From contig VMTE01000037.1 of NCBI GenBank assembly GCA_013791775.1, positions 1-64,000 on the forward strand: 64,000 nt of DNA, read 5' to 3'. The notes beneath the pieces are model-generated. The model saw nothing but the letters and a program-made list of their open reading frames with translations, was not told the origin of the DNA and did no database searches. Of this stretch, positions 17,124 through 26,374 are shown in pieces. Each line of letters starts with the position of its first letter. Within the stretch, counting starts at the first letter, position 1. Made by a program: the position numbers and the translations under genes. The DNA comes from Hyphomonas sp. (GTDB lineage: Bacteria; Pseudomonadota; Alphaproteobacteria; Caulobacterales; Hyphomonadaceae).

Positions 17124-19937
17124 ATGAACGCTAATTTCAAGCTCAATCGCGCGCGTCTTATGATGAGCGCTGCTACCGGCATCGCCTTGGTCTGGTCAGG
17201 TGCCAGCTTCGCTTACGCACAGGAAGATGACACTGTCGCTCCGGCGGTCACCGCGGACACGCAACCGGCCGAAGACGACCGCACGCTGGACGTTGTCGTG
17301 GTGACGGGTATCCGGTCTTCGATCGAGAACTCACTGCTGACGAAGCGGAACGAGACCTCGATCGTGGAGGCTATTTCTGCGGAAGACATCGGCAAGCTGC
17401 CCGACCTGTCGATCGCCGATTCGCTCGCCCGCCTGCCTGGTGTTACGGCACAGCGCGTCCGCGGCCGCTCGCAACAGATCTCCATCCGGGGGCTTGGTCC
17501 GGATTTCTCGCTTGCTTTGCTCAACGGACGTGAAGTCGTTTCCGCTGGCAACAACCGCGGTGTCGAGTTCGACCAGTTCCCATCCGAGCTTGTCGCTCAG
17601 GGGGTTGTGTACAAGACGCCGGATGCACGCCTTGCGGCCACGGGTATTGCCGGCGCCGTCGATCTGCGTACCGTCCGCCCACTGAGTTATGGCGAACGCA
17701 AGATCAACCTGTCCGGCAAGTACTCGCTCAACGACAATGGACAGCTTAACCCCGACTTCGACGACGATGGATACCGCCTGTTCGGGTCTTACATCGATCA
17801 GAACGAGGCTGGTACGATCGGCTGGGCACTCGCGGCGACGGTTCAGTCGAACCCGACCCAGTTCTATTCCCGGGAACTCAAGACCAATTCTGGCCAGACG
17901 TCCGTTGATGCCGGCACCGGCCTTGTCTATCCGTCAGACAACCCACGTTCGGGTGTGGTCTCTCGCTCGTTCGAGCGCACATCGGTTGCAGGCACGCTGC
18001 AATTCGAACCCACTGACCGGTGGCAGACGACAATCGACGCCTTCTACTCGGACACCGAGGATTCGGGCATTTTCCGCGGCGTTGAAACGCCGATTGCTTC
18101 CTGGGCCAACTCCAGCCCCGCGCTGACCGACATCACCGGAACGACCGGATTTGCCGACAGCGCGACCTATGCGCCCGTCAATCCGATCCTGCGGACCGAT
18201 ACGGAAGGCAACACAGCGGAAATCTGGGCGGCGGGCATCAACTCGTCCTACCAGCTGACCGAGCGCCTGAAGATCACCGGCGACTATTCGATCTCGACAC
18301 TGGATCGCAATGACATCGACTATGAATCGTACGCAGGTACCGGCTTCGGCGGCACGGGTGCACTCGATACGCTGACGTTCCTGTTCCCGGGTGACGGCGA
18401 ATACCGGATCAACCACCAGCTGGACTACACGGATCCTTCCGTCGTGGTCCTGACCGATCCGGGCGGCTGGGGCCAGGTCGGCTTCATCAAGCAGCCGAAG
18501 ATCGAGGACGAACTCGATCAGATCCGGCTTGAAGCTGACTACGAACTCGATATGCCGTTCATCTCGAGTGTTGTCGGCGGCGTCCTGCTGACCAACCGCG
18601 AAAAGACGTTCGACTCCAATGAATCCTTCCTGCGCGCCGGCGCTGGATTTGTGGGTGGATCGCTTGCGATACCCGCAAACTCGATCGTCGGTTCGACAGA
18701 TTCCGGTTCGATCGGATTCGACATCATCGCCTATGATCCGGCGCGCTTCCTGACCGACGGAACCTATCTCGTTGACAAGGCTACCTTCGATACGGAGTGG
18801 AGTGTCGAGGAGGAAATCACGACCTGGTATCTGATGGCCAATATCGACAGCGAGTTCTCAGGCGTGCCTGTGCGCGGTAATGTCGGCCTGCAATATGTTG
18901 ATACGAACCAGTCTTCGACAGGCACTCTGAACTTTGCTGCCAACCAGTTCCGGCAGACAGTTGAAGAGAACTACACGAATGTCCTGCCCAGCGCGAACTT
19001 CAGTTTCGAGGTTGTGCCGGACACATTCGTCCGTGTGGCTGCGGCCAAGACCCTGACACGGCCACGGCTTGACCAGCTTGCCGCGAACCAGAGCCTGGGT
19101 ACAAACCCGCTCGCCTGCGCCGATACCAACGCGGATCAACTGCCGGACCAGGTTATTGCCGTGAATCCGCAGGCTGGCCTGACCTGCATGACACAAAGCG
19201 GCGGCAACCCGTTCCTGCAGCCCTACCAGTCGACTTCGTTCGATCTCGCATTCGAACGCTACTTCGACGAGACAACGGCAATATCCTTTGCCTTGTTTCA
19301 CAAGGAGCTGTCCGACTGGGTGATCGACCGCAGCGTGCTGATCGACGGCTCGCAGTCGATCCGGACCGGCGGCCTTGGATCTTTCCTTGACGCCAACCCT
19401 GAAGTTGCGCCGGTCCTTCTCAGTGGCCCGGTCAATTTCGCGGACGGTTCGATCACGGGTATCGAAGCTACGCTGAGAATGAACCTCGACAATATCCTCC
19501 CGCCTGCGCTGGAAGGGTTTGGTTTCACGGCCAGCTATACCTATGCCGACAACAGCCTGAAGAATGACGTTGGCGACGAGATCAGCATTCCCGGCTATTC
19601 AGACAGCGTCTGGTCGGGCGATGTGTACTATGAAAACCATGGTTGGCGTGCTCGTGTAAGCGCACGCTATCGTGCGGACTTCCTGTCTGAAGTCCAGAAT
19701 TTCGATGGTTCGCTTTCGGGGGCGCAAGCGCTCGACGAAACGATTGTCGATCTTCAGGTCGGTTATGAATGGGACAACGGCCCGCTCGAAGGCTTCGGTG
19801 TCAACTTCGAAATCTTCAACCTCACGGACGAGCCGTTTGTGACGGAGAACGAGACCACCGTTTCGAGCGTAACCTTCCCGAGCCGGCACGAACTCTACGG
19901 CACCACCTATAACATCACGATTTCGAAGTCCTTCTGA
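17124..19937 (+). CDS. TonB-dependent outer-membrane receptor, probable maltodextrin uptake
   Basis: A 937-residue TonB-dependent transporter. A signal peptide (to about residue 32, ending FAYAQ) is followed by a TonB-box-like TLDVVVVTG and a plug domain (AEDIGKLPDLSIADSLARLPG, ISIRGLGPDFSLALLNGRE). A long 22-strand-type barrel ends in aromatic-terminated strands and the final residue Phe. The ATG at 17124 follows GGGAGGAG; the longer frame upstream lacks a signal peptide. The architecture and the neighbours (LacI regulator, alpha-glucosidases, MFS carrier) resemble Caulobacter MalA, an energised maltodextrin receptor, so the substrate is probably a maltodextrin. That assignment is inference. 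The gene ends in a strong terminator. Confidence 0.9.
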   Translation: MNANFKLNRARLMMSAATGIALVWSGASFAYAQEDDTVAPAVTADTQPAEDDRTLDVVVVTGIRSSIENSLLTKRNETSIVEAISAEDIGKLPDLSIADSLARLPGVTAQRVRGRSQQISIRGLGPDFSLALLNGREVVSAGNNRGVEFDQFPSELVAQGVVYKTPDARLAATGIAGAVDLRTVRPLSYGERKINLSGKYSLNDNGQLNPDFDDDGYRLFGSYIDQNEAGTIGWALAATVQSNPTQFYSRELKTNSGQTSVDAGTGLVYPSDNPRSGVVSRSFERTSVAGTLQFEPTDRWQTTIDAFYSDTEDSGIFRGVETPIASWANSSPALTDITGTTGFADSATYAPVNPILRTDTEGNTAEIWAAGINSSYQLTERLKITGDYSISTLDRNDIDYESYAGTGFGGTGALDTLTFLFPGDGEYRINHQLDYTDPSVVVLTDPGGWGQVGFIKQPKIEDELDQIRLEADYELDMPFISSVVGGVLLTNREKTFDSNESFLRAGAGFVGGSLAIPANSIVGSTDSGSIGFDIIAYDPARFLTDGTYLVDKATFDTEWSVEEEITTWYLMANIDSEFSGVPVRGNVGLQYVDTNQSSTGTLNFAANQFRQTVEENYTNVLPSANFSFEVVPDTFVRVAAAKTLTRPRLDQLAANQSLGTNPLACADTNADQLPDQVIAVNPQAGLTCMTQSGGNPFLQPYQSTSFDLAFERYFDETTAISFALFHKELSDWVIDRSVLIDGSQSIRTGGLGSFLDANPEVAPVLLSGPVNFADGSITGIEATLRMNLDNILPPALEGFGFTASYTYADNSLKNDVGDEISIPGYSDSVWSGDVYYENHGWRARVSARYRADFLSEVQNFDGSLSGAQALDETIVDLQVGYEWDNGPLEGFGVNFEIFNLTDEPFVTENETTVSSVTFPSRHELYGTTYNITISKSF

Positions 19938-19960
19938 CCTCGAACCGGATGCCTGACACG

Positions 19961-19994
19961 AAGGCCCGCCCTGAACGGGGCGGGCCTTTTTTTT
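19961..19994 (+). terminator. Rho-independent terminator after the receptor gene
   Basis: An 11-bp perfect stem, AAGGCCCGCCC (19961-19971) with GGGCGGGCCTT (19978-19988), a six-base loop, and a run of eight T ending at 19994. It closes the receptor transcript 24 bases after the stop and separates it from the halogenase gene. Confidence 0.93.
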
Positions 19995-20043
19995 CCGACT
20001 GTGACGCAATATTCATTGCGGGTGCATCAACAAGGGGCTCGGC

Positions 20044-21552
20044 ATGAGCAACAATCCGGTCCGGTCGATCGTCATTGTCGGTGGAGGAACTGCGGGATGG
20101 ATCGCAGCTGCGGCGCTGTCGAAACTGATGCCGAAATCGATCCGCATCAAGCTGGTGGAATCCGAAGAGATCGCAACTGTCGGTGTCGGCGAAGCGACTA
20201 TTCCGCAGATCCAGAGATTGAACGGGATGCTCGGCCTTGATGAGAATGAATTCATCCGGACGACGCAAGCCTCGTTCAAGCTCGGCATCGAGTTTGTGAA
20301 TTGGGGACGGCTCGGCGACCGATACATGCACACCTTCGGCGATCCCGGCATCAATCTCGCCAACCTGCATTTCCATCACTACTGGCTTCGGGCCCGGGCA
20401 GAAGGAAGCGATGCGAGCCTCTGGGACTATTCGCTCCATGCCAAGGTCGCCTATGCGGGCAAGTTCGGGCGCCTCGACCGGGTTGGCAATACATCTATGA
20501 CGGGCCTGGCCTACGCCTTCCATTTTGATGCTGCTCTGTATGCGGCCTATCTGCGGAAATACGCCGAAGCGGGCGGCGTCACCCGTATAGAGGGCAAGAT
20601 AGGGAGGGTGAACCTTGATGCGGAAACCGGGTTCATCGCATCGGTCTCCCTTGAGCGCGGCGATACAATCGAGGGCGATCTGTTCATCGACTGCTCTGGA
20701 TTTCGCGGACTGCTGATCGGCGAGGCGTTGGGTGTATCCTACCATGACTGGTCGAAATGGCTTCCGTGTAACAGGGCGCTGGCGGTTGCTTGCGAGCGTA
20801 CCGAGCCTCTGCTGCCCTATACCCGCTCAACGGCCCGCAGTGCCGGATGGCAGTGGCGTATCCCGCTCCAGCACCGGACCGGCAACGGCCATGTCTACAG
20901 CGATGGATTCATCGGAGACGACGAGGCCGCCCGGGTTCTGGTCGATCACCTTGATGGCGAGAGGATCGGAGAACCCCGCCTGCTTCGGTTCACGACCGGG
21001 CGGCGGGAAGCATTCTGGCACAAGAACTGTGTCGCAGTGGGGCTTTCCAGCGGCTTTCTGGAACCGCTGGAATCAACTTCGATCCATCTGATCCAGTCAA
21101 ACATCTCCCGTCTGATCGAGCTCTTTCCGACACGGGCATTCGAGCCTGCGACAATCGCGGAATACAATCGCAGGGTCGGGCACGAGTTCGAGCTGATCCG
21201 TGATTTCCTGATTCTCCACTATCATCAGACCGCGCGCGATGATTCCGAGTTCTGGCGCTATTGCGCCCATATGGATGTACCGGAAAGTCTGAAATCGAAA
21301 ATGGAGCTCTTCCGTGGCAATGGATTGCTGCACAAGGATGCCGAGGACCTGTTTCGTGAGTCGAGCTGGATGCAGGTCATGATCGGGCAGGGGCTCAAGC
21401 CAACCGGTTACCACTCAATGGCAGATCGTTTGTCCCCGGAGCAACTGCGGCTGTTTCTTGCGGATGTCCAGCGCCTGATCGCGCGCGCCGAAGGCGGCCT
21501 GCAGGGGCATGCCGAATTCGTCGAGGCTTACTGCAAGTCCGATCTGCAATAG
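20044..21552 (+). CDS. Flavin-dependent halogenase, tryptophan-halogenase family (first)
   Basis: A 502-residue member of the flavin-dependent halogenase family. It has the FAD motif GGGTAGW (residues 13-19), the catalytic lysine at exactly residue 79 (ASFKLGIEF), the halogenase signature WQWRIP (269-274), and the chloride-site glutamate at 343 (LEPLESTS). Both residues shown to be essential in PrnA/RebH are therefore present, suggesting an active enzyme. It needs reduced FAD from a separate reductase, not seen nearby. Related halogenases are often next to TonB-dependent receptor genes in Caulobacterales, sphingomonads and xanthomonads; some act on free indoles in vitro, but their natural substrates are unknown. 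An AAGGGGC site precedes ATG 20044. Its last eight codons overlap the end of the convergent second halogenase. Confidence 0.9.
   Translation: MSNNPVRSIVIVGGGTAGWIAAAALSKLMPKSIRIKLVESEEIATVGVGEATIPQIQRLNGMLGLDENEFIRTTQASFKLGIEFVNWGRLGDRYMHTFGDPGINLANLHFHHYWLRARAEGSDASLWDYSLHAKVAYAGKFGRLDRVGNTSMTGLAYAFHFDAALYAAYLRKYAEAGGVTRIEGKIGRVNLDAETGFIASVSLERGDTIEGDLFIDCSGFRGLLIGEALGVSYHDWSKWLPCNRALAVACERTEPLLPYTRSTARSAGWQWRIPLQHRTGNGHVYSDGFIGDDEAARVLVDHLDGERIGEPRLLRFTTGRREAFWHKNCVAVGLSSGFLEPLESTSIHLIQSNISRLIELFPTRAFEPATIAEYNRRVGHEFELIRDFLILHYHQTARDDSEFWRYCAHMDVPESLKSKMELFRGNGLLHKDAEDLFRESSWMQVMIGQGLKPTGYHSMADRLSPEQLRLFLADVQRLIARAEGGLQGHAEFVEAYCKSDLQ
21528..21552. repeat. Near-palindrome shared by the two halogenase 3' ends
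   Basis: This 25-bp block is an imperfect inverted repeat. On the plus strand it encodes YCKSDLQ and a TAG stop; on the minus strand, one base out of register, it encodes YCRSDLQ and a TAA stop. The same DNA therefore supplies the conserved C-terminus of both halogenases. Confidence 0.9.
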
Positions 21553-23042
21553 TCATCTATGAAGGCGCGATGGCCGGGCATCGCCTCGGCCGCCTCCATC
21601 ATGGCGGCGCGTATGTCCGCCATCCGCTCACTTGCGGGACCCGCAGGTCTCAGGCCGGAGAGCGCGGGTGCCCGCCCCGGCATGATACCCTGGCCAACCA
21701 TGACGGCGATCCAGCTGGGATTGGAAAAGAGCTCGCGCTCATCGGAAACGATGATGCCGTGACTGCGGAAGTGATCAATCTTGTACTGGAGCCGATCCGG
21801 AATTTGCATGTTTGCACAATAGGTCCAGAACTCATCATCACGCCGCTCTGTTGCCTTGTAGTGAAGGATCAGAAAGTCGCGGATGCGCTCATACTCGGCG
21901 CCTGTCAGCGCGTTGTACTCGTCCGCGAGCAGGGGGGACATGTCCATGTCCGGAAACAAGGCGAGCAGACGGAGGATGCCGAACTGTATCAGGTGCAAAC
22001 TGGTCGATTCGAGCGGTTCCATGAAGCCCGCTGACAGTCCGATGGCAACGCAGTTCTTGTTCCAGAACTTTTTTCGCCGGCCCGTCACAAAGGGGATAAG
22101 GCGCGGGTCAGCGATCGGCTCCCCTTCGATCGAGCGGCGGAGTTCGGCTTCAGCATCGTCCGGCTTCAAGAAACTGCTGCAAAAGACATAACCGTTCCCG
22201 ACCCTGTGCTGGAGCGGGATGCGCCATTGCCAGCCGGCGGACTTGGCGGTCGATTTCGTATAGGGGTCGAGTGGTTTGCGGGACTTGCAAGGAACGGCGA
22301 TGGCCCGGTCACAGGGCAGCCAGTGTGACCAGTCCTCATAGCCCGTCTGAAGCGTCTTTTCGATCAGGAAGCCAAACAAGCCGGTGCAGTCGATGAACAG
22401 GTCGGCCTGCAAGTCGCGGCCGTCGGCAAGGACGACAGACTGAATGAAGCCGGTCTCGGTGTCCTGAGTGGCGCGGGTAACCCGTCCCTCAATACGCACG
22501 ACACCGCGCGCCTCTGAATACCGGCGCAGATATTTGGCATAGAGGCCCGCGTCGAAGTGATACGCGTAGTCGAAAGTCGATTGTATCAGCCGTTTCTCGC
22601 GCGCCGGATGGCTGAATTTGCCAACCCTGGCGGCCTCCCAGGCCATCGTGTAGTCGTCGAGAGCGCCGGCGCGGCCTGCGACGTTTTCCCGAATCCAGTG
22701 TTGATAGAACGGCAGATCGTCGAAGTCGGCGCCGTATTGTCCAAATGGGTGAAAATAGGCGTGACCCGCACGGGTCCAGTCGATGAACCGGATGCCCAGC
22801 TTGAAGGTACCGCTTGTCTCCCGCATGAAAGTGGCTTCGTCGATGCCAAGCCGGTTGTTGAAAAGCTTGATCGGCGGAATTGTGGCTTCCCCGACACCGA
22901 TCGTCCCGATCTCTTCTGATTCGATCAATGTGATCGCGCAGGCGCCCTGAGTGCCGTTCACGAGGGCGGCCGCCGTCATCCAGCCGGCAGAACCACCGCC
23001 GAGAATGATAATTCGTTTGATGGGGCCGCTAGTAGCTTGCAT
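21528..23042 (-). CDS. Flavin-dependent halogenase, tryptophan-halogenase family (second)
   Basis: A 504-residue paralogue of the convergent upstream halogenase. It shows GGGSAGW (15-21), the lysine at 81 (GTFKLGIRF), WQWRIPLQHR (272-281) and the glutamate at 344 (MEPLESTS). FHPFGQYG and DAGLYAKYLRRY also match the first enzyme's layout. The two differ enough along their length to suggest different substrates or an old duplication. The gene is transcribed toward its partner and shares 25 bp with it; both proteins end YC(K/R)SDLQ. The ribosome-binding site before ATG 23042 is weak. It is divergent from nuoA across a 209-bp gap. Confidence 0.9.
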   Translation of the reverse strand: MQATSGPIKRIIILGGGSAGWMTAAALVNGTQGACAITLIESEEIGTIGVGEATIPPIKLFNNRLGIDEATFMRETSGTFKLGIRFIDWTRAGHAYFHPFGQYGADFDDLPFYQHWIRENVAGRAGALDDYTMAWEAARVGKFSHPAREKRLIQSTFDYAYHFDAGLYAKYLRRYSEARGVVRIEGRVTRATQDTETGFIQSVVLADGRDLQADLFIDCTGLFGFLIEKTLQTGYEDWSHWLPCDRAIAVPCKSRKPLDPYTKSTAKSAGWQWRIPLQHRVGNGYVFCSSFLKPDDAEAELRRSIEGEPIADPRLIPFVTGRRKKFWNKNCVAIGLSAGFMEPLESTSLHLIQFGILRLLALFPDMDMSPLLADEYNALTGAEYERIRDFLILHYKATERRDDEFWTYCANMQIPDRLQYKIDHFRSHGIIVSDERELFSNPSWIAVMVGQGIMPGRAPALSGLRPAGPASERMADIRAAMMEAAEAMPGHRAFIDDYCRSDLQ

Positions 23043-23150
23043 TTGCTCAGCTTTTTTATCGTGTGATGCATATTAGCGAGGCCGGAGTCAAAGTCCACGC
23101 GTGACGCACCGCCGCAGCATGACAGGCGTGAATTGCCGACCTGTGCCGAT

Positions 23151-23178
23151 ATACTGCAAATCTGTTGTAAAGCAGTAT
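23151..23178. promoter_or_regulatory. Inverted repeat upstream of nuoA
   Basis: ATACTGC (23151-23157) and GCAGTAT (23172-23178) form a perfect 7-bp inverted repeat with a 14-base spacer, about 75 bp before the nuoA ATG. It could be an operator or a leader hairpin. No convincing -35/-10 pair could be fixed around it. Confidence 0.4.
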
Positions 23179-23251
23179 GCGTGTCAGTTGCGCGCTTCCG
23201 AAAACCGTCCTAATCGGGCGGCCGTTGGCTCTGTACCTGGAGGTACCAAGC

Positions 23252-23626
23252 ATGTCCGAAGTCGAAAGTCTGGCCCTGGACTATCTACCCGTGATCTTTT
23301 TCCTCGTGATCGGGGCCGTCATATCCGGCCTGTTCGTGTTGGGATCGGTGCTGCTGGCGCCATCAAAGCCCGATCCGGAGAAGAATTCGGCCTATGAGTG
23401 CGGATTTCCCGCCTTCGACGATGCGCGCATGAAATTCGATGTGCGGTTCTATCTCGTCGCCATCCTGTTCATCATTTTCGACCTTGAAGTGGCCTTCCTG
23501 TTTCCCTGGGCGGTCAGCCTCGGCGAGATCGGCATTCTCGGCTTCTGGTCGATGGTGGGCTTCCTGGGCGTCCTGACCGTCGGTTTCATCTATGAGTGGC
23601 GCCGCGGCGCGCTGGAGTGGGAATGA
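23252..23626 (+). CDS. NADH-quinone oxidoreductase subunit A
   Basis: A 124-residue membrane subunit of complex I with three hydrophobic helices and the family motifs YECGFP (about residues 49-54) and [10 protein letters not shown] (about 82-91). It helps join the membrane arm to the hydrophilic arm near the quinone site. ATG 23252 follows TGGAGG; the longer frame is rejected because its extra N-terminus is unlike NuoA. It is the first of sixteen genes ending with nuoN and overlaps nuoB by ATGA. Confidence 0.97.
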   Translation: MSEVESLALDYLPVIFFLVIGAVISGLFVLGSVLLAPSKPDPEKNSAYECGFPAFDDARMKFDVRFYLVAILFIIFDLEVAFLFPWAVSLGEIGILGFWSMVGFLGVLTVGFIYEWRRGALEWE

Positions 23627-24198
23627 TGTCCGACTCCTCGTACAAACCCTATGCTCTGAGCGGCGCCCGGGCCGGCGTTGAAGGCGGCTACAAGCCGGGC
23701 AATGATGACCCGTTCTACTCCGGCCTGTCGGACGAACTGGCCGACAAGGGCTACTTCACGGCGGCCGCGGACGACCTGATTACCTGGGCGCGCACCGGCT
23801 CGCTGATGTGGATGACGTTCGGCCTCGCCTGCTGCGCGGTCGAGATGATGCACGCGGGTAATCCGCGTTACGATCTGGAACGGTTCGGCATGGCGCCGCG
23901 CGGATCGCCGCGCCAGTCGGACGTGATGATCGTCGCCGGCACGCTGACCAACAAGATGGCCCCGGCGCTGCGCAAGGTTTACGACCAGATGCCGGAGCCG
24001 CGCTACGTGATCTCGATGGGATCCTGCGCCAATGGCGGCGGCTATTACCATTACAGCTACAGCGTCGTGCGCGGCTGCGACCGGATCGTTCCCGTTGATA
24101 TCTATATTCCCGGCTGCCCCCCGACCGCCGAAGCGCTGGTGTACGGCTTCCTGCAATTGCAGAAGAAGATCCGCCGCGAAGGGTCGATTGAACGGTAA
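23623..24198 (+). CDS. NADH-quinone oxidoreductase subunit B
   Basis: A 191-residue hydrophilic subunit that binds the terminal [4Fe-4S] cluster N2, the electron donor to quinone. The ligands are visible as Cys70-Cys71 ([10 protein letters not shown]), Cys135 (MGSCANGGG) and Cys165 (IPGCPPT). The N-terminal 35 residues are a poorly conserved extension. The start at 23623 uses the ATGA overlap with nuoA; a second ATG follows directly at 23626. Confidence 0.97.
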   Translation: MMSDSSYKPYALSGARAGVEGGYKPGNDDPFYSGLSDELADKGYFTAAADDLITWARTGSLMWMTFGLACCAVEMMHAGNPRYDLERFGMAPRGSPRQSDVMIVAGTLTNKMAPALRKVYDQMPEPRYVISMGSCANGGGYYHYSYSVVRGCDRIVPVDIYIPGCPPTAEALVYGFLQLQKKIRREGSIER

Positions 24199-24822
24199 AT
24201 GCCCATGATCCTCACCGCCGAAAACCTCGTCGATCTCGCCGCTCATATTGAGGACCGCATGCCGGACGCCGTGCGTTCGACGCAGATCCGTGTGGGCGAG
24301 CTGACCGTGCTGGCCGAGCGCGACCATATCCTGGCGCTGCTGCGCTTCCTGCGCGATGACCAGCAATGCAATTTCGAGACGCTCATCGACATCTGCGGCG
24401 TGGATTATCCCGAGCGCACGGAGCGGTTCGAGGTCGTGTATCACCTCCTGTCGATGCGCATGAACCACCGGATCCGCATCCGCATCCGCACCGATGAGGA
24501 AACAGCTGTGCCGAGCGCGGTACCAATCTGGCCGGCCGCGAACTGGTTCGAGCGCGAAGCCTTCGACATGTTCGGCCTCCAGTTCTCCGATCACCCGGAC
24601 CTGCGCCGCATCCTCACCGACTATGGCTTCGAGGGGTTCCCGCTTCGCAAGGATTTCCCGCTGACCGGGCAATACGAGGTCCGCTATGACGACCTCGAGA
24701 AGCGCGTGATCTACGAGCCGGTGAAGCTGGTTCAGGAATACCGCAACTTTGATTTCCTCTCGCCCTGGGAAGGGATGACGACCGTGATCCCGGGCGACGA
24801 GAAAGCTGGCGGAGGCAACTGA
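24199..24822 (+). CDS. NADH-quinone oxidoreductase subunit C
   Basis: A 207-residue hydrophilic subunit (30-kDa homologue) of complex I. The signature [38 protein letters not shown] is visible in pieces from about residue 115 to 155. It is not fused to NuoD, unlike in E. coli. The ATG immediately follows the nuoB stop, with a second in-frame ATG at 24205. Confidence 0.97.
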   Translation: MPMILTAENLVDLAAHIEDRMPDAVRSTQIRVGELTVLAERDHILALLRFLRDDQQCNFETLIDICGVDYPERTERFEVVYHLLSMRMNHRIRIRIRTDEETAVPSAVPIWPAANWFEREAFDMFGLQFSDHPDLRRILTDYGFEGFPLRKDFPLTGQYEVRYDDLEKRVIYEPVKLVQEYRNFDFLSPWEGMTTVIPGDEKAGGGN

Positions 24823-24826
24823 CACC

Positions 24827-26032
24827 ATGGCCGATACCGCACACCTCATCGAAGAAGACGAGCGCAAGTTCACGCTGAACTTCGGGCCGCAGCACCCGGC
24901 CGCGCACGGCGTGTTGCGCATGATCCTGGATCTCGACGGCGAAGTCGTGACCCGGATCGACAGCCATATCGGCCTCCTGCACCGGGGCACCGAGAAGCTG
25001 CTCGAATACAAGACCTACCTGCAGGGCATGCCGTATTTCGACCGGCTCGATTACTGCGCGCCCATGAACCAGGAACATGCCTGGTGCCTGGCGATCGAGA
25101 AGTTGCTGGGCATCGAAGTGCCGCGCCGGGCAAGCCTGATCCGTGTGCTGTATTCCGAACTCGGCCGGATCATGTCGCACCTCCTGAACGTCGGCACCGG
25201 TATCCTGGATGTCGGTGCCCTGACACCGATTACCTGGTGCTTCGAGGAGCGCGAGAAACTTTGCGTGTTCTACGAGCGTGCCTCGGGCAGCCGGATGCAT
25301 GCGGCGTATTTCCGCCCCGGCGGCGTCCATCAGGATCTGCCGCAGCGCCTGATCGACGACATCGCCGCCTGGTGCGAGCAGTTCCCTGAGCGCCTCGACC
25401 GGATCGAAGATCTCGTTACCGAAAACCGCATTTTCAAGCAGCGCAACGTTGATATTGGCGTGGTCGACCAGCGCACGATTCTCGACTGGGGCTTTTCGGG
25501 CGTCATGGTGCGCGGTTCGGGTTTGGCCTGGGATCTGCGCCGGTCGCAGCCTTACGAGTGCTATTCGGAACTCGACTTCAAGGTTCCGGTTGGCAAGCAC
25601 GGCGACAACTATGACCGCTATGTCTGCCGCATGGAAGAAATGCGGGAGTCGACGAAGATCATGCAGCAATGCATCGCGCTGCTGGTCAAGGAAGGCCCGG
25701 GGCCGGTGCTGCTGGCGGGCAGCAAACTCTCGCCGCCGCGCCGCGCCGAGATGAAGACATCGATGGAAGCGCTGATCCATCACTTCAAGCTGTACACGGA
25801 AGGTTTCCACGTTCCGGAAGGCGAATGCTACGTTGCCATCGAAGCGCCGAAGGGCGAGTTCGGGGTGTATCTGGTTGCGGATGGAACGAACCGTCCTTAC
25901 CGCGCCAAGATCCGTGCGCCGGGATACCCGCACCTGCAGGCGATGGAACACCTGTGCAAGGGGAACATGCTCGCCGACGTTTCGGCCGTGCTCGGTTCGC
26001 TCGACATCGTGTTCGGGGAGATCGACCGGTGA
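24827..26032 (+). CDS. NADH-quinone oxidoreductase subunit D
   Basis: A 401-residue subunit (49-kDa homologue) forming the quinone pocket with NuoB. It starts with [17 protein letters not shown], carries the [13 protein letters not shown] region and the conserved DRLDYCAPM, and ends in the family-typical [15 protein letters not shown] site precedes ATG 24827. Its TGA overlaps the GTG start of the next, non-nuo gene. Confidence 0.97.
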   Translation: MADTAHLIEEDERKFTLNFGPQHPAAHGVLRMILDLDGEVVTRIDSHIGLLHRGTEKLLEYKTYLQGMPYFDRLDYCAPMNQEHAWCLAIEKLLGIEVPRRASLIRVLYSELGRIMSHLLNVGTGILDVGALTPITWCFEEREKLCVFYERASGSRMHAAYFRPGGVHQDLPQRLIDDIAAWCEQFPERLDRIEDLVTENRIFKQRNVDIGVVDQRTILDWGFSGVMVRGSGLAWDLRRSQPYECYSELDFKVPVGKHGDNYDRYVCRMEEMRESTKIMQQCIALLVKEGPGPVLLAGSKLSPPRRAEMKTSMEALIHHFKLYTEGFHVPEGECYVAIEAPKGEFGVYLVADGTNRPYRAKIRAPGYPHLQAMEHLCKGNMLADVSAVLGSLDIVFGEIDR

Positions 26033-26373
26033 GCGCCTCGGCTGAACTCGTCCAGAAACAACTGGACGCCTACAACAACCAGAACGTCGACGCGTTCCTG
26101 GCCTGCTATGCGGACGACGCCGTGCTGGCAGGCCTGAACGGCGAGATCACGCATCGCGGGCTGGCAGCGATCCGCAAGCGGCACGAAGACCTGTTCTACG
26201 AGTTTCCCCGGAACCACGCCAAGCTGGCCAACCGGATCGACCTCGGCACGACCGTGATCGATCACGAGCAGGTCGAGCGCGCGCCGGGCGGCGACCGGTT
26301 TGAAGTGGCGGCCATCTACACCATCCGCGACGGCCTGATAACCAGGGTCGATTTTGCGCGGGGAGCATCCTGA
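26029..26373 (+). CDS. NTF2-like/SnoaL-type protein inside the nuo operon
   Basis: A 114-residue cytoplasmic protein resembling the NTF2-like/SnoaL superfamily: [26 protein letters not shown] at the start, an [13 protein letters not shown] helix, and a final [13 protein letters not shown] strand. This is the cone-shaped fold used by small isomerases and by many accessory proteins. The GTG start forms GTGA with the nuoD stop, and the next gene begins one base after its own TGA, so it is translated with the operon. No catalytic residues can be assigned. It is not a standard complex I subunit and might be an assembly or stability factor, which is inference only. Confidence 0.75.
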   Translation: MSASAELVQKQLDAYNNQNVDAFLACYADDAVLAGLNGEITHRGLAAIRKRHEDLFYEFPRNHAKLANRIDLGTTVIDHEQVERAPGGDRFEVAAIYTIRDGLITRVDFARGAS

Positions 26374-26374
26374 A

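Noticed and set aside
20044..23042. Halogenase pair as part of a classical natural-product cluster
   Set aside because: No NRPS, PKS, tryptophan-modifying, regulatory or resistance genes flank the pair; the neighbours are a TonB receptor and complex I.
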